A DNA stretch of 64,000 nt, taken from IMG/VR virus record IMGVR_UViG_3300020558_000217, positions 1 to 64,000 of that record. One strand, 5' to 3'. Each line of letters begins with the position of its first letter. Position 1 is the first letter of the stretch. The position numbers were made by a program, and so were the translations under genes. Shown here piece by piece: positions 1-8,798 of the stretch. This DNA is from a virus. The notes beneath the pieces are model-generated. The model was not told the origin of the DNA. It was given only the letters and a program-made list of their open reading frames with translations, and ran no database searches.

Positions 1-24
1 AATTTCCTCTTAATAAATTTCTAA

Positions 25-1440
25 TTATTTATTGTCGTAATCTTTTGCAATTTTATCGCCATTATCGACATCTAAGTTGATTCTTTTTTGATCTGGATTA
101 ATAACTAAAACATTATCACCATAATCATAAACTTTTGTTTTGCCATCTTCAGCTCTAATTTTTTTATCGGCCATAGCTTTTTTGGCTTCGTCGATTACAT
201 TTTTGATAGTTGCCAATCTAGAAGTTTTTTCTTTAGAGGTTTTAGGATCAGCGCTCTTTCTACCAACGTATTCAATTGTCTTACGATCGCCTTTACGTGG
301 CATATTTTCAATTTGTTTACGTTCAGTTTCTTCTTTCATAGCATGTTTTTTGTGCGCTTTAGCATGACCGCGACTTATATTTGGTCTATGTAAATGCGAA
401 ACAGTATAATCAATATCATGTGGAACGCCAATCGTAGGTATACCAGCTACTTTTGGCTTTTCTTTTTCGCCCTTTGGTTCAGGAGGAGTTGGTGCTGCTG
501 ATGGTGGTGGTGTAGGAACTGGTAGTGGCAATGATTTTTCTTTTGGCTTATCTGCAGGCGCAGGAACAGGCGCAGGAACAGGTTTAGGTTCCTGTGGTTT
601 TGCCTTTATATCAATTGGTGGTAATTCAACAGGTTTTGTTGGTGTTTTTGTTTTAGCGGATTGTTCTTTTTGTCTTTCAAATTCGCTTTTGGTTTCGCCC
701 TTACTTGGCAGCAATCCACCAAAATCCGGATCAAGAACAAGACCTAATGTTGATGCAGCTCTACCACCAACAATTTTTCCTAGTTCGCTGGCATATCTAC
801 CAACTTTCGAAATTGTTCCTTCTGGAGGAGTTATTTTCGGAGCTTTAGTGGTAGTGGTTGTGACAGCAGTTGATGGTTTAACTTCGGGCGGTTCACCAAC
901 AGGCCCAAGTTTAATGTCTTTTTTGGGTTCTGCATAATCAGTAGTCATTTTGTTTAATTTTTCTATTTCTGCCTTTGAAGGAGCAGAAGTTGAAGATCTT
1001 TTAGCTTCTTCTAAAGAATCTTCAGTAACTTTATTATGCATAGTCATGCTACTCTTTTCTTTAGCAAGAGTACGCTGACGAGAAACGTTTTCTGGAGCCT
1101 GAGAATGACCTCCAGCACCAGCTGGTGGTTTAATATGAGGAGTCTGCGTTCTTACTGATTTAAACTGATTGCCTTTATAGTCATCAGTGCCAAGAATTCC
1201 AATGGCTTCGTCGGTTTTCTTTTTCTTACCATCTTCGGCATGAAGTTTGGGTTCACCACCAGTTCCGCTACCAATCAATCCACCAACATCTTCTTCTACT
1301 GGTTTGCTATCTTTGGCGCCATATGAAGATTCGTATTCTTTTGAGACAACCTTACGAATAGAATGTTCAAGGTTTTTCTTGTCGCCTTTGGCAGCTTTGC
1401 CTTCACGAATCTCTCTGATGATGTGTTCTAAACTTTTCAT
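25..1440 (-). CDS. Pro/Lys-rich putative head-associated protein
   Basis: A 471-residue hydrophilic protein with a long Pro/Lys/Thr-rich, probably disordered centre (around residues 190-340) and basic patches. I start it at 1440, two bases after the dps stop, because the residues from there (MKSLEHIIRE) resemble the T4 capsid-targeting leader and a possible prohead-protease site (IIRE). An in-frame ATG 33 bases upstream would overlap dps. It is last in the visible late minus-strand operon; bases 1-24 hold a GAGG sequence that suits the ribosome site of a next gene outside the window. No enzyme motif is visible. Function unknown; an internal head protein is an inference. Confidence 0.6.
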   Translation of the reverse strand: MKSLEHIIREIREGKAAKGDKKNLEHSIRKVVSKEYESSYGAKDSKPVEEDVGGLIGSGTGGEPKLHAEDGKKKKTDEAIGILGTDDYKGNQFKSVRTQTPHIKPPAGAGGHSQAPENVSRQRTLAKEKSSMTMHNKVTEDSLEEAKRSSTSAPSKAEIEKLNKMTTDYAEPKKDIKLGPVGEPPEVKPSTAVTTTTTKAPKITPPEGTISKVGRYASELGKIVGGRAASTLGLVLDPDFGGLLPSKGETKSEFERQKEQSAKTKTPTKPVELPPIDIKAKPQEPKPVPAPVPAPADKPKEKSLPLPVPTPPPSAAPTPPEPKGEKEKPKVAGIPTIGVPHDIDYTVSHLHRPNISRGHAKAHKKHAMKEETERKQIENMPRKGDRKTIEYVGRKSADPKTSKEKTSRLATIKNVIDEAKKAMADKKIRAEDGKTKVYDYGDNVLVINPDQKRINLDVDNGDKIAKDYDNK

Positions 1441-1442
1441 TT

Positions 1443-1889
1443 TTATGCCTTTATGAACGATCTTAGCATCCAACCATGCTTCTGATGAGCAGTGATGCGG
1501 TCTTGTAACATATTTGAAACGCCATAGTGTTTATGTTTTTCGCATAGTTCATATGCAGCTGTAAGAGAAGCAATAACTCTTTCATTATCAGAAGCAAGTT
1601 TGCTAATCATAACTAAACCGTCAGGAATATTTGTTGCTTCTTCAATAGTTGTTAGCTCTAAAAACCTTTTCATTGATCCTGGAGCAAAAGCGTCTAGAGT
1701 TCTTATACCTTCAGCTATTAGATCAACAGCTTCTGATAATTCTTCATAGAGTTTTCCTAGAAATTTATGATACTCTGCAAAATGAGGACCAGTAACATTC
1801 CAATGATAACCTTGGACCTTAACACTGAAAACATAAGTGTCTGCCAATGCAACTTTAATTGCGTCATATGGTTCTATTTTACCGATCAT
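1443..1889 (-). CDS. dps: Dps-like ferritin-family protein
   Basis: A 148-residue four-helix ferritin-like protein. Dps proteins form 12-mers that oxidise and store iron and can shield DNA. The family signature is seen: GYHWNVTGPHF at 27-37, H41, and D56-x3-E60, matching the E. coli Dps ligands H51, H63, D78 and E82. The position of the second-helix Asp (E. coli D67) is Gly45, so the ferroxidase site looks altered. Its start overlaps the stop of the upstream gene by 4 bases (ATGA), so it is expressed with head or structural genes. It may protect the phage DNA or limit iron-driven oxidative damage; the family call is secure, the role is inferred. Confidence 0.85.
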   Translation of the reverse strand: MIGKIEPYDAIKVALADTYVFSVKVQGYHWNVTGPHFAEYHKFLGKLYEELSEAVDLIAEGIRTLDAFAPGSMKRFLELTTIEEATNIPDGLVMISKLASDNERVIASLTAAYELCEKHKHYGVSNMLQDRITAHQKHGWMLRSFIKA

Positions 1890-3649
1890 TTTTTCTTCTT
1901 TCCTGATTCCGATTCATCTTTTACGCTAGTAGTTGTTGGCTTGGAAACATATTTTTCACCAGCAACATTGGTCTGATATTCTTTTCCACCATAAGAAAAC
2001 TGTCCTCCAGCGCCGCCTTTTTCAGAACGAGCAGCTTGGAATGCTTGTCCACGTGAAAAGTACTCTGGTCTTGATGGTGGAGTTGGAGCATCTACTTTAG
2101 GTGCTGGTGGTTTTGGTGTATCATATTTCTGTGGTGTTAGTGTCTGTTTTTCGTAATCAGAAACCGAACGACCAGATGACTTATATGGATTATAACTCTT
2201 TAGTGTTTCTTGTCTTTTCTTTTCGTCCTCACCAGCGCCTGCAGGCGTTGGAGACATAACTGCCATCGCTGCAGTAGCTGCTGGACCGCCAGCTATTCTT
2301 GCTGCAGTTCCTAATCCTTTAGCAACTGTAGGTGCTGCCTTTGATACAACAGATGCTGCTTCTCTACCAGCAGATGTCATACCTTTTACAACTGGGCTGG
2401 TCTGTTTTGATGCAGCCATACCTTTACCAACATTTACACCGCCTTGTGAGAAAGATGTTCCTACTTTTGTTGGTGAAGCAGACATGCTACCACCACCTGA
2501 ACCCATTCTAGCTGATCCTGGTCTTGACCAGGATCTCTCAATAGAGGGCTGAACGCCAGAACTTACCCTGACATTAGGTCTAGCAGACATTGATCCACTT
2601 TGACCTGCCATTCTTCCACCTGTTCTACCAGATGTTTCTGTTGGTCTAGGTGCCTGTCTTTTTACACCAGGAACTTGCTGACCAACAACGGCAGGTGGCT
2701 GAACTGCTGGTGGCATTGCCATAGCAACTTCATAAATTCTTTCTTCACAATTCCACTTGCGTAGTGCCTTATTGATTCTTGAATCCGGATCGTTTGCTGT
2801 CTTGGCAGATGTTAGTCTCTTTTTCATTCCACCCATACGAGCACAGAATGACTTACGACGATTATATGCTTTACTGCCCTTCTTTAACTTTGAAGGTTTA
2901 GTTGTTACTGCTGTTTGTAACTTTGAGCCTGGATTTTCGCGACGATATGCCATAACGCCAGCTTTAGTTAATCCACCTTCTGGATTCTTATATTTTTTGT
3001 CCTGCCAATCTTCCTCTAGTTCGTCCATAGCATCAACAATCTCAATTGCTTCGCGAACCACTCTTTTGATAATTTGCCCAGGAGTTTGTTTTTTATAAAC
3101 ATCAACTAATTCATTAGAACCTACAAATCTTGATGCTGGATCGTTTGAATCTGTTGAATGCGCTTCGGCATCCTCTTCCTTTACAGGAACGCAATTAGGA
3201 ACCTTTTTACCGTTCTTCATCTTCATACCAATCTGTTGATAGCCCTTCCAACATGGATCAGAATCTTCGTTCTGAGACGCCTTTAGTGCGGCATCAGTTG
3301 GAGCACCCTTACTGCCTGGTTTACGCATGCGCTCACCGGAGCCAGCTTTAATTCTAGCACGTTTTGCATGGATATTATCCCAGAGGCCACGTTTTTCGTT
3401 TACTAAATCTTCGTCTAACATTTCAGCAAAACCTCCAGAGATAAATGAATTTACGCGATCAAATGCGAACGAATCTGGATTACCACCAAATGATTCGCTC
3501 CAGCATTGATAGCCTCTACGATATACTTCTTCTAGTATATCGACCGAATAACCTGAATTTTGGGATTTTTTATAAAGAGATAATTTGGCCTTGTCAGTGA
3601 GTACGACAGACTCGCCTAGCTGAGTTTCAAATGAATTAAACTTTTTCAT
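1886..3649 (-). CDS. Phage protein with DUF6321-like basic Cys region, putative virion protein
   Basis: A 587-residue protein of the kind found beside structural genes in T4-like marine phages. Visible blocks: an N-terminal helical part, a basic stretch near 95-120, a DPCWKGYQQIGMKMKNGKK block near 135, a basic block ending in NKALRKWNC near 300 (similar to DUF6321 phage proteins), then a low-complexity Ser/Gly/Pro/Ala half. The N-terminus (MKKFNSFETQLGES) might be a weak capsid-targeting leader. A consensus late promoter lies about 70 bases upstream, so it opens its own late unit with dps and the 25-1440 gene. Function unknown. Confidence 0.6.
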   Translation of the reverse strand: MKKFNSFETQLGESVVLTDKAKLSLYKKSQNSGYSVDILEEVYRRGYQCWSESFGGNPDSFAFDRVNSFISGGFAEMLDEDLVNEKRGLWDNIHAKRARIKAGSGERMRKPGSKGAPTDAALKASQNEDSDPCWKGYQQIGMKMKNGKKVPNCVPVKEEDAEAHSTDSNDPASRFVGSNELVDVYKKQTPGQIIKRVVREAIEIVDAMDELEEDWQDKKYKNPEGGLTKAGVMAYRRENPGSKLQTAVTTKPSKLKKGSKAYNRRKSFCARMGGMKKRLTSAKTANDPDSRINKALRKWNCEERIYEVAMAMPPAVQPPAVVGQQVPGVKRQAPRPTETSGRTGGRMAGQSGSMSARPNVRVSSGVQPSIERSWSRPGSARMGSGGGSMSASPTKVGTSFSQGGVNVGKGMAASKQTSPVVKGMTSAGREAASVVSKAAPTVAKGLGTAARIAGGPAATAAMAVMSPTPAGAGEDEKKRQETLKSYNPYKSSGRSVSDYEKQTLTPQKYDTPKPPAPKVDAPTPPSRPEYFSRGQAFQAARSEKGGAGGQFSYGGKEYQTNVAGEKYVSKPTTTSVKDESESGKKKK

Positions 3650-3719
3650 ATGGAGTTTCCCTTGGGCTTTCCAATTATATGCGAGGTCTGGCGTACCCTT
3701 TTTACTCGCACTGACGTTT

Positions 3720-3727
3720 TATTTATA
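3720..3727 (-). promoter_or_regulatory. T4-type late promoter (TATAAATA)
   Basis: Exact TATAAATA on the minus strand, 71 bases before the start at 3649, in an 85-base gap between two late genes. It matches the T4 late -10 consensus and has no sigma70 -35 partner. Confidence 0.75.
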
Positions 3728-3734
3728 AAAGATC

Positions 3735-5048
3735 TTATCTTGAGATTTCTTCCCAATCCAGCGATGCGTATATATCAGCACCGGCGATATCTGATGCAGC
3801 GACTAATGTAAGCTCATAAGGACTAGAAGTTAGACCATTTCTTTCTAATTGAAACTTGAATAGTGCTTCTTTTAAAATGTCTACAGGCGTAGAACCCTGA
3901 TTAGAACCATTAGTCCATCCGGAAGCCAAAATTCTACCACCAGCGAAACTTGTGCCTGTAATATTATATTCAACAGCAGAATCGTCTCCTGCAGAAACCC
4001 ATGTTCCGCCTGTAGTTGCACCAGAAGCTACTACTCTCCAATTATAATTAGCATTGTTGGTTATTCCTAGTAATGATATAGCGGTAAGAATAATAATAGC
4101 ATCAAGTCTATCAGGAGAGACTTTTAGTCTTATCGAAACGACAGGATAATAAGTGTTGACTACAGTTAAATCTCTTGGAGCGCCAATAGCTGTTCCAACT
4201 GCTTGTTGGACACCTCTTAGTTCATATCCGCCTTCTGAAATTACAGAAGAACATACCTGTTTCAACGTTGTATTGCTTGCAGTTACGCCTGTGTTTTTAA
4301 TTTCATATCTCAAAGGAAGAGATGCAGTGGTCATATATGTTGTGGTAATAAAATTAGCATGATGAAATGAATGGCAGTGAATGAATTTACCGTCAATAAC
4401 GAAACCACATCTTACTGTACCTAGACCAAGCCATTCAATATCAATGAACATAATTTGGGCTTTGGTTAAATCCAAAGTTATGCCAGATGGACTTGAAGCG
4501 ACCTGACCCAACAGAGTGTCCATATTCCAATCAGACTGTGCTACTCTTGTTTCTTGCATTACTCCTGATGATAAAGACCTTTCAACCAAATATGCTGTAT
4601 TACCTGCCACCTCAAGATAAATGCCATTGTTAGCGCCATAATATCCTACACGCTGACGAACATTTGTTTTTGGCTGCATGACAAATGTTTGCAGAATTTG
4701 TAATGATTTGCCAGGTTGATAAGAGAAAACTTTAGTTGTTTCACGAATAATCTCAGCATTGTTGGCCGTTGTTAAATTAAGGTTTATTAGACCTTCGTTA
4801 TTAGAAAAGGCATAAGTTGCACCAGCAGTATTTGAAGTAGACCATAAATTATTATCGCGATAACGATGAGAAGAATCAAAAAGCGTTAGAGGAGTTGAAA
4901 CTCTGGCTCTTCCAAAAGCATCAACTGCAACTCCAGAAGGATTAGCAGCGCCAACCATATTTCCATATTGGTCAGCAATTTGCACAACTTCAAATAAAGT
5001 TTTATTGTCGCTTAAAAACTGATGTGTGTCTTTACGAAACTGTGCCAT
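3735..5048 (-). CDS. Putative virion structural protein (T4-like phage type)
   Basis: A 437-residue protein rich in beta-forming Thr/Ser/Asn/Val stretches. The N-terminal third contains GRARVSTPLTLFDSSHRY, a block I associate with structural proteins of T4-like cyanophages. There are no membrane segments and no enzyme motif. It starts one base into the stop of the nucleotidyltransferase gene (TAATG), so the two are translationally coupled late genes. A fibre, decoration or neck role is possible; the exact one cannot be read from sequence. Confidence 0.6.
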   Translation of the reverse strand: MAQFRKDTHQFLSDNKTLFEVVQIADQYGNMVGAANPSGVAVDAFGRARVSTPLTLFDSSHRYRDNNLWSTSNTAGATYAFSNNEGLINLNLTTANNAEIIRETTKVFSYQPGKSLQILQTFVMQPKTNVRQRVGYYGANNGIYLEVAGNTAYLVERSLSSGVMQETRVAQSDWNMDTLLGQVASSPSGITLDLTKAQIMFIDIEWLGLGTVRCGFVIDGKFIHCHSFHHANFITTTYMTTASLPLRYEIKNTGVTASNTTLKQVCSSVISEGGYELRGVQQAVGTAIGAPRDLTVVNTYYPVVSIRLKVSPDRLDAIIILTAISLLGITNNANYNWRVVASGATTGGTWVSAGDDSAVEYNITGTSFAGGRILASGWTNGSNQGSTPVDILKEALFKFQLERNGLTSSPYELTLVAASDIAGADIYASLDWEEISR

Positions 5049-5956
5049 TACTTTTTCTTTCTGGTCTTTAGTGGATCGCCGTTAGGATCCGCTTCATAGT
5101 AAGATAGGGTTTTATCTCTAAAATTCATCTTATCTGGATCAAACGCCTTAAAACCTAACATCTTAGCCAAAGGATTTTCTGATTGTTTGATGCTATTTTT
5201 TAAATTGCCACGAAAAAACGTTGCATCAACATCATTAGTTGTAACAGAACTATCGACCGCTGGATCACCAGTAACATATCCAAACCCTCTGGCATCAGCA
5301 GTTGTTACTTGTTCTTTTAATTTCTTTGGCTTGGTTGGTTTTGCAGGTGCTTGTGCATTACGAATATCATTCATAAGAGAAGCTGCTTGTTCGTCTGACA
5401 TACGACTTGGCGCTCCTGCTCTGAAGTTCTCAAAATTACCAGAGCGAGCATGTTTTCTTTGACTTGTGCCCGAAACACCTTCAATGCCTTCAGCGTCCGG
5501 ATCTCTACCGCCAGCAGAATGAACAGAAATATTATCAAAATTAAAATAGCCATGTGTTCCTTCTTGACCATTGTATTTTGATAACAGCTGTTGAAACTGA
5601 TCTACTCTATCTTGACCAACAACTAGATGAAGGTTCTTTACGCCTTTTTTGTGTAAATCTGATGCATGATATAATAGACTTGGCGATTCAGGAGAAGAAG
5701 TTGAAACATTTGAGCCAGGAAAAGCTAATTTAGCATGTCTTAGTTTCTGCTCAGCAGTCAATGGGTTTTTATCGCCATCAAAGGAATGTGATAATACTAT
5801 ACTATGACCAGCATCGAAGTTCTTAGCAAGATCCATAACATGATTGACAACACGTTCATGGCCAATCGTTGGAGGATTGGCTCTCATGAATGTCATGACA
5901 TGAGTTGCTTTATCAGCTTCTGCTAGAAAGTAATTACTGAAGTTGAGCTTCTGCAT
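5048..5956 (-). CDS. HxGH-superfamily nucleotidyltransferase-like protein with capsid-targeting-like leader
   Basis: A 302-residue member of the NMNAT/cytidylyltransferase (HIGH) superfamily, which transfers AMP or CMP to a phosphorylated substrate. Seen: FMRANPPTIGH near 23-33 (nucleotide-binding HxGH variant), LHLVVGQDRV near 112, and GVSGTSQRKHA near 160-170, equivalent to the ISSTxxR loop. This is a widespread phage variant of the fold; its substrate is unknown. Residues 1-14 (MQKLNFSNYFLAEA) look like the T4 capsid-targeting leader, with a possible prohead-protease cut after FLAE. It overlaps the upstream gene by 23 bases. The enzyme fold is fairly certain; packaging into the head is inferred. 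Confidence 0.75.
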   Translation of the reverse strand: MQKLNFSNYFLAEADKATHVMTFMRANPPTIGHERVVNHVMDLAKNFDAGHSIVLSHSFDGDKNPLTAEQKLRHAKLAFPGSNVSTSSPESPSLLYHASDLHKKGVKNLHLVVGQDRVDQFQQLLSKYNGQEGTHGYFNFDNISVHSAGGRDPDAEGIEGVSGTSQRKHARSGNFENFRAGAPSRMSDEQAASLMNDIRNAQAPAKPTKPKKLKEQVTTADARGFGYVTGDPAVDSSVTTNDVDATFFRGNLKNSIKQSENPLAKMLGFKAFDPDKMNFRDKTLSYYEADPNGDPLKTRKKK

Positions 5957-7160
5957 TTGCTACCTGCTGTTTTTGGAATGCGCCCTTCAAGAAATTTAGG
6001 CGATTAAATTCTCTTCTATTGTTGAACTTTGAAGCGTTGCCTTTTTTGTCGACAACAACTGTTCCTTCTGGACCAGTATGCTCACCAGCAACACTATGTT
6101 CATATGGAACATTTTTAGCCAGAACATTAGTCAATACATTTTTAGCACTTTGTAAATGATTATGAAGCTGTAACGCTCTATCAAAGTGTTCTCTATTGTT
6201 ACTAATATGAGAAAGCACTTCGCCATGAGCTTGAATCTTTTTCTGCTTAGAAGCGTCTGTCTTAACTTTGTCTAGATCTTTCTGATGACGAGCAGTCAAA
6301 TGATCCATATAACCTTGAACTGAAGGTTCACCGCCAGTTCTAATCATACTATTGACATGTGCTTCTAAATTTTCTCCATGTCCATCCAATGCTTCCAATG
6401 CTTCTGGTTTCATAGAAGAATAGATTCTCTTAGCTTTGTCCATATGATTTAAGAATGCTTTTTGTTCTTCTGGACTATAGTTGGAAGAATTGACATCAAT
6501 TGTCGGATCTATATTATTAACATCTGGATGTTCTTTAAACTTAGCACGTGTTTTAGCATCAAGTGGTTGCGCAGACATACTCCCTAAACCGCCTTTACCG
6601 GCATATTTTGTATGAACAACAACACCAAGTTTCTTATTCATATTTCTACCCTCTGCAGAATCTGCAGGAGCTGAGTATGTTAAGGTATTAGGAGTAACAG
6701 AAGTTTTACCATTTTTAGTAACTGCGTCGCCTTCTGTATGCATTAAATCTCCCTGATATACACCACCTTCGCGTGGCATAATATTAGGAAGATGTTTTAG
6801 AGATTGTTTTAGTTTTTCAACTAATCCTGGAGCATGGCCATGATTGTTTTCAATGTCTTCATCTGTATAATTAATTTTTGGGGTTTTATTGAAAGCCGAT
6901 TTAGAAGCTACGAAAAATTGGCCAGTTTCAGGATGTTGACCAAATACAATAGAAGGAGCTCCATCATATTTTGTAGAAGCATGTAAACTTGATTTCTTAC
7001 CAAGTAACATATCATGCATACCACGGAGATGCTCATCTGCAGTTGCTACGCCTTCGTGACCTCCATGAATGACATAATCTTCAATGTGTCGAAGGTGTTT
7101 TAATGCTTTGCCTTTTACTTCTTCTTGTTCTGCTAAAAATGTTTTAAAATCTATTCTCAT
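5934..7160 (-). CDS. DUF6267-like protein with KxDG nucleotidyltransferase motif and capsid-targeting-like leader
   Basis: A 408-residue phage protein. STKYDGAPSIVFG near 62-74 looks like motif I (KxDG) of covalent nucleotidyltransferases (DNA and RNA ligases, capping enzymes); GPEGTVVVDKKGNASKF near 365-380 resembles motifs IV (EGxV) and V (K-x-F). The middle is a His-rich helical region. The leader MRIDFKTFLAEQ again resembles a capsid-targeting sequence with a FLAE cleavage site. Its start overlaps the upstream stop by 4 bases and it overlaps the nucleotidyltransferase gene downstream. It could be a repair or RNA ligase packaged with the genome, or a ligase-fold protein with a structural role. 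Confidence 0.65.
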   Translation of the reverse strand: MRIDFKTFLAEQEEVKGKALKHLRHIEDYVIHGGHEGVATADEHLRGMHDMLLGKKSSLHASTKYDGAPSIVFGQHPETGQFFVASKSAFNKTPKINYTDEDIENNHGHAPGLVEKLKQSLKHLPNIMPREGGVYQGDLMHTEGDAVTKNGKTSVTPNTLTYSAPADSAEGRNMNKKLGVVVHTKYAGKGGLGSMSAQPLDAKTRAKFKEHPDVNNIDPTIDVNSSNYSPEEQKAFLNHMDKAKRIYSSMKPEALEALDGHGENLEAHVNSMIRTGGEPSVQGYMDHLTARHQKDLDKVKTDASKQKKIQAHGEVLSHISNNREHFDRALQLHNHLQSAKNVLTNVLAKNVPYEHSVAGEHTGPEGTVVVDKKGNASKFNNRREFNRLNFLKGAFQKQQVANAEAQLQ

Positions 7161-8431
7161 ATTCCTGAATCCTGATATCCCATGTGAGAACTTCTATCTA
7201 CGTATGCCTGATAATGTTTAGGAGGAACGTTTTGGCTTGGTCCTTCGCCCCTTACTACTCCAAACTCTCCGGTGTTTACATTTGCCGCTGCAGGTTTAGG
7301 AGTTTTTTTAACTTTAGTTGGCGCTGCTTTTATTTCTGGAGTTGTAGATTTACTTGTTTTGGTTTTTCTACCTTCTCTCAACATAGGAGCTTTGGTGAAA
7401 GAGTTGAACCCTCTACCAGAAAATGTTCTGGTCTTTTTCATGCCAATTTCCATGGCCTTTTCAAAGCCATCAGAGCCTCTTCTTCTGCCCTCTATTACCG
7501 TAGATATTCCGCCTGTGTGAGGTCTCACTCTAAACTCTTCAAAGTTATTTAACACATTATTTGCATGATCTTGAATATCATGAGTCTCGTGATTGACTGT
7601 GCCATTATTATTAACTTGTGTGTGATGTCTTATATGAAGATATTTTGTTTCTGGTGAGATAATATTTTTTATAGATTCTCTTAATTTATCCGAAGAATGT
7701 TTAGCGAGTCCTTCAGTGAATCTTCTGGACATTTCTTTTTGTGTGTTTAATGAGTGTTCATCAATAGAGGCTGCAGTTGGATGATTCTCTTTAGCTAAAC
7801 TTTTATACTCAGCGTCACCTGCTTTACCAGTAGCCAAACCAAGATTTCTAATATGATCGTAATGAGATTCTCTTAAACCTTCAAGATCACCTTTTTTAAG
7901 ACCAGCAATTTTTTCCAGAGCATCTAGACCATTACCTCTTAAGTTTGGATCTTTTTGCTTACCATACTTCATACTAAGACCAATTGGGTCTAGCATCTTA
8001 CCGCCTTGGTCCGAACCTTTTACCATTAAGTCAGCGTCTGAATTGGGATCATCAACACCAGTAAATCTCTCATGATCGCCTTTTTGAGAAGTCCAAGCTA
8101 AATGATGGACGTTTTGGACGCCCCTATTTGCTAATTGCTCTTTTAAATGTTCAGCTGCTTGTTGAGAATGTTTGACAACGTCTTCATACATTCCAGGGGA
8201 TAATTTTTCTAATGCTGTTTTAATTTTGTTATGAACTTCTTGAGGTCTGAAGCCGTCTTCGTCTCTATAATGCTCTAGGAACTTTTTGGGCATTCCTGTT
8301 TGAGGATGAGATCCATGTAAAAGATAAGAACCTGCTAAAATTTCAAAGAGTTTGCCCTTAGCATCTTCAGTGTTTTTTAGTTCAAATTCAGCTTTTCTTC
8401 CTTCAGTCAGGAAATTAGAGAATGATATCAT
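7157..8431 (-). CDS. Putative head-associated protein, possible PD-(D/E)xK nuclease-like
   Basis: A 424-residue protein, first gene of the late operon behind the promoter at 8462. The leader MISFSNFLTEG fits the capsid-targeting pattern with a cut after FLTE. An acidic block DPNSDADLMVK near 126-136, followed by IGLSMKYGK near 150-158, could be the D...(S)xK core of a PD-(D/E)xK nuclease, but this is a weak inference. The C-terminal third (from about 330) is basic and Lys/Pro/Thr-rich and may bind DNA. It overlaps the ligase-like gene by 4 bases. Function unknown. Confidence 0.55.
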   Translation of the reverse strand: MISFSNFLTEGRKAEFELKNTEDAKGKLFEILAGSYLLHGSHPQTGMPKKFLEHYRDEDGFRPQEVHNKIKTALEKLSPGMYEDVVKHSQQAAEHLKEQLANRGVQNVHHLAWTSQKGDHERFTGVDDPNSDADLMVKGSDQGGKMLDPIGLSMKYGKQKDPNLRGNGLDALEKIAGLKKGDLEGLRESHYDHIRNLGLATGKAGDAEYKSLAKENHPTAASIDEHSLNTQKEMSRRFTEGLAKHSSDKLRESIKNIISPETKYLHIRHHTQVNNNGTVNHETHDIQDHANNVLNNFEEFRVRPHTGGISTVIEGRRRGSDGFEKAMEIGMKKTRTFSGRGFNSFTKAPMLREGRKTKTSKSTTPEIKAAPTKVKKTPKPAAANVNTGEFGVVRGEGPSQNVPPKHYQAYVDRSSHMGYQDSGI

Positions 8432-8461
8432 TGTTGACCTCGTATGAAGAATTATTTCTTG

Positions 8462-8469
8462 TATTTATA
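8462..8469 (-). promoter_or_regulatory. T4-type late promoter (TATAAATA)
   Basis: Exact TATAAATA on the minus strand, 31 bases before the start at 8431, directly after the terminator of the replication-region transcript. It should drive the late operon 8431-3735. Confidence 0.8.
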
Positions 8470-8474
8470 AATGC

Positions 8475-8501
8475 AAAAAGGGCGAGCCTTTCGACTCGCC
8501 C
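8475..8501 (-). terminator. Intrinsic terminator of the 9.1-8.6 kb transcript
   Basis: On the minus strand GGGCGAG and CTCGCCC form a 7-bp stem with an 8-base loop, followed by five U. It separates the early/middle genes from the late operon, whose promoter starts 6 bases further on. Confidence 0.85.
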
Positions 8502-8506
8502 CGAAT

Positions 8507-8597
8507 TTCTTCTAGCAACAATATGGTCTGGCGGAACCCCACCGTTTTCTCCAGACTATTCCGTGGCCCTTTCTTTGTTAGGCTCGTGCCGCTTCCA
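8507..8597 (-). ncRNA. Candidate structured RNA in the 3' leader of the terminator
   Basis: Ninety bases without a reading frame between the stop at 8598 and the terminator. On the minus strand ATAGTCTGG pairs with CCAGACCAT around an inner CGGTGG/CCG element, giving a strong hairpin directly before the terminator hairpin. It may be a small RNA or just a stabilised mRNA 3' end; no Rfam family is recognised. Confidence 0.3.
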
Positions 8598-8798
8598 CTA
8601 TGTGGACAACATATTTTTGCTAACATTATTTAGTATAAACGATGGTGTAAAACCCGCGAAACCACCACCTAAATTCAAAAATTTCATAACTTTTTTTGCT
8701 TCTTCACGAGTATCAAAGGTTTTAATAATGTGTTCAGTAGCCTTTTCTTCAATATGAAACTTACCATCTTTTTCAATGATTTTATAGTCAAGCGCCAT
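8598..8798 (-). CDS. Small protein of unknown function
   Basis: A 66-residue protein starting MALDYKIIEKDGKF, with a basic helix (REEAKKVMKFLN) and a Gly-rich loop near the C-terminus. An AAGGAG box 8 bases upstream fixes the start at 8798; longer in-frame starts lack one. The start overlaps the end of the bfd-like gene. No family recognised. Confidence 0.65.
   Translation of the reverse strand: MALDYKIIEKDGKFHIEEKATEHIIKTFDTREEAKKVMKFLNLGGGFAGFTPSFILNNVSKNMLST

Noticed and set aside
25-1473. Longer start of the first gene at 1473
   Set aside because: It would overlap dps by 31 bases and hide the capsid-targeting-like N-terminus; the start at 1440 has better spacing.
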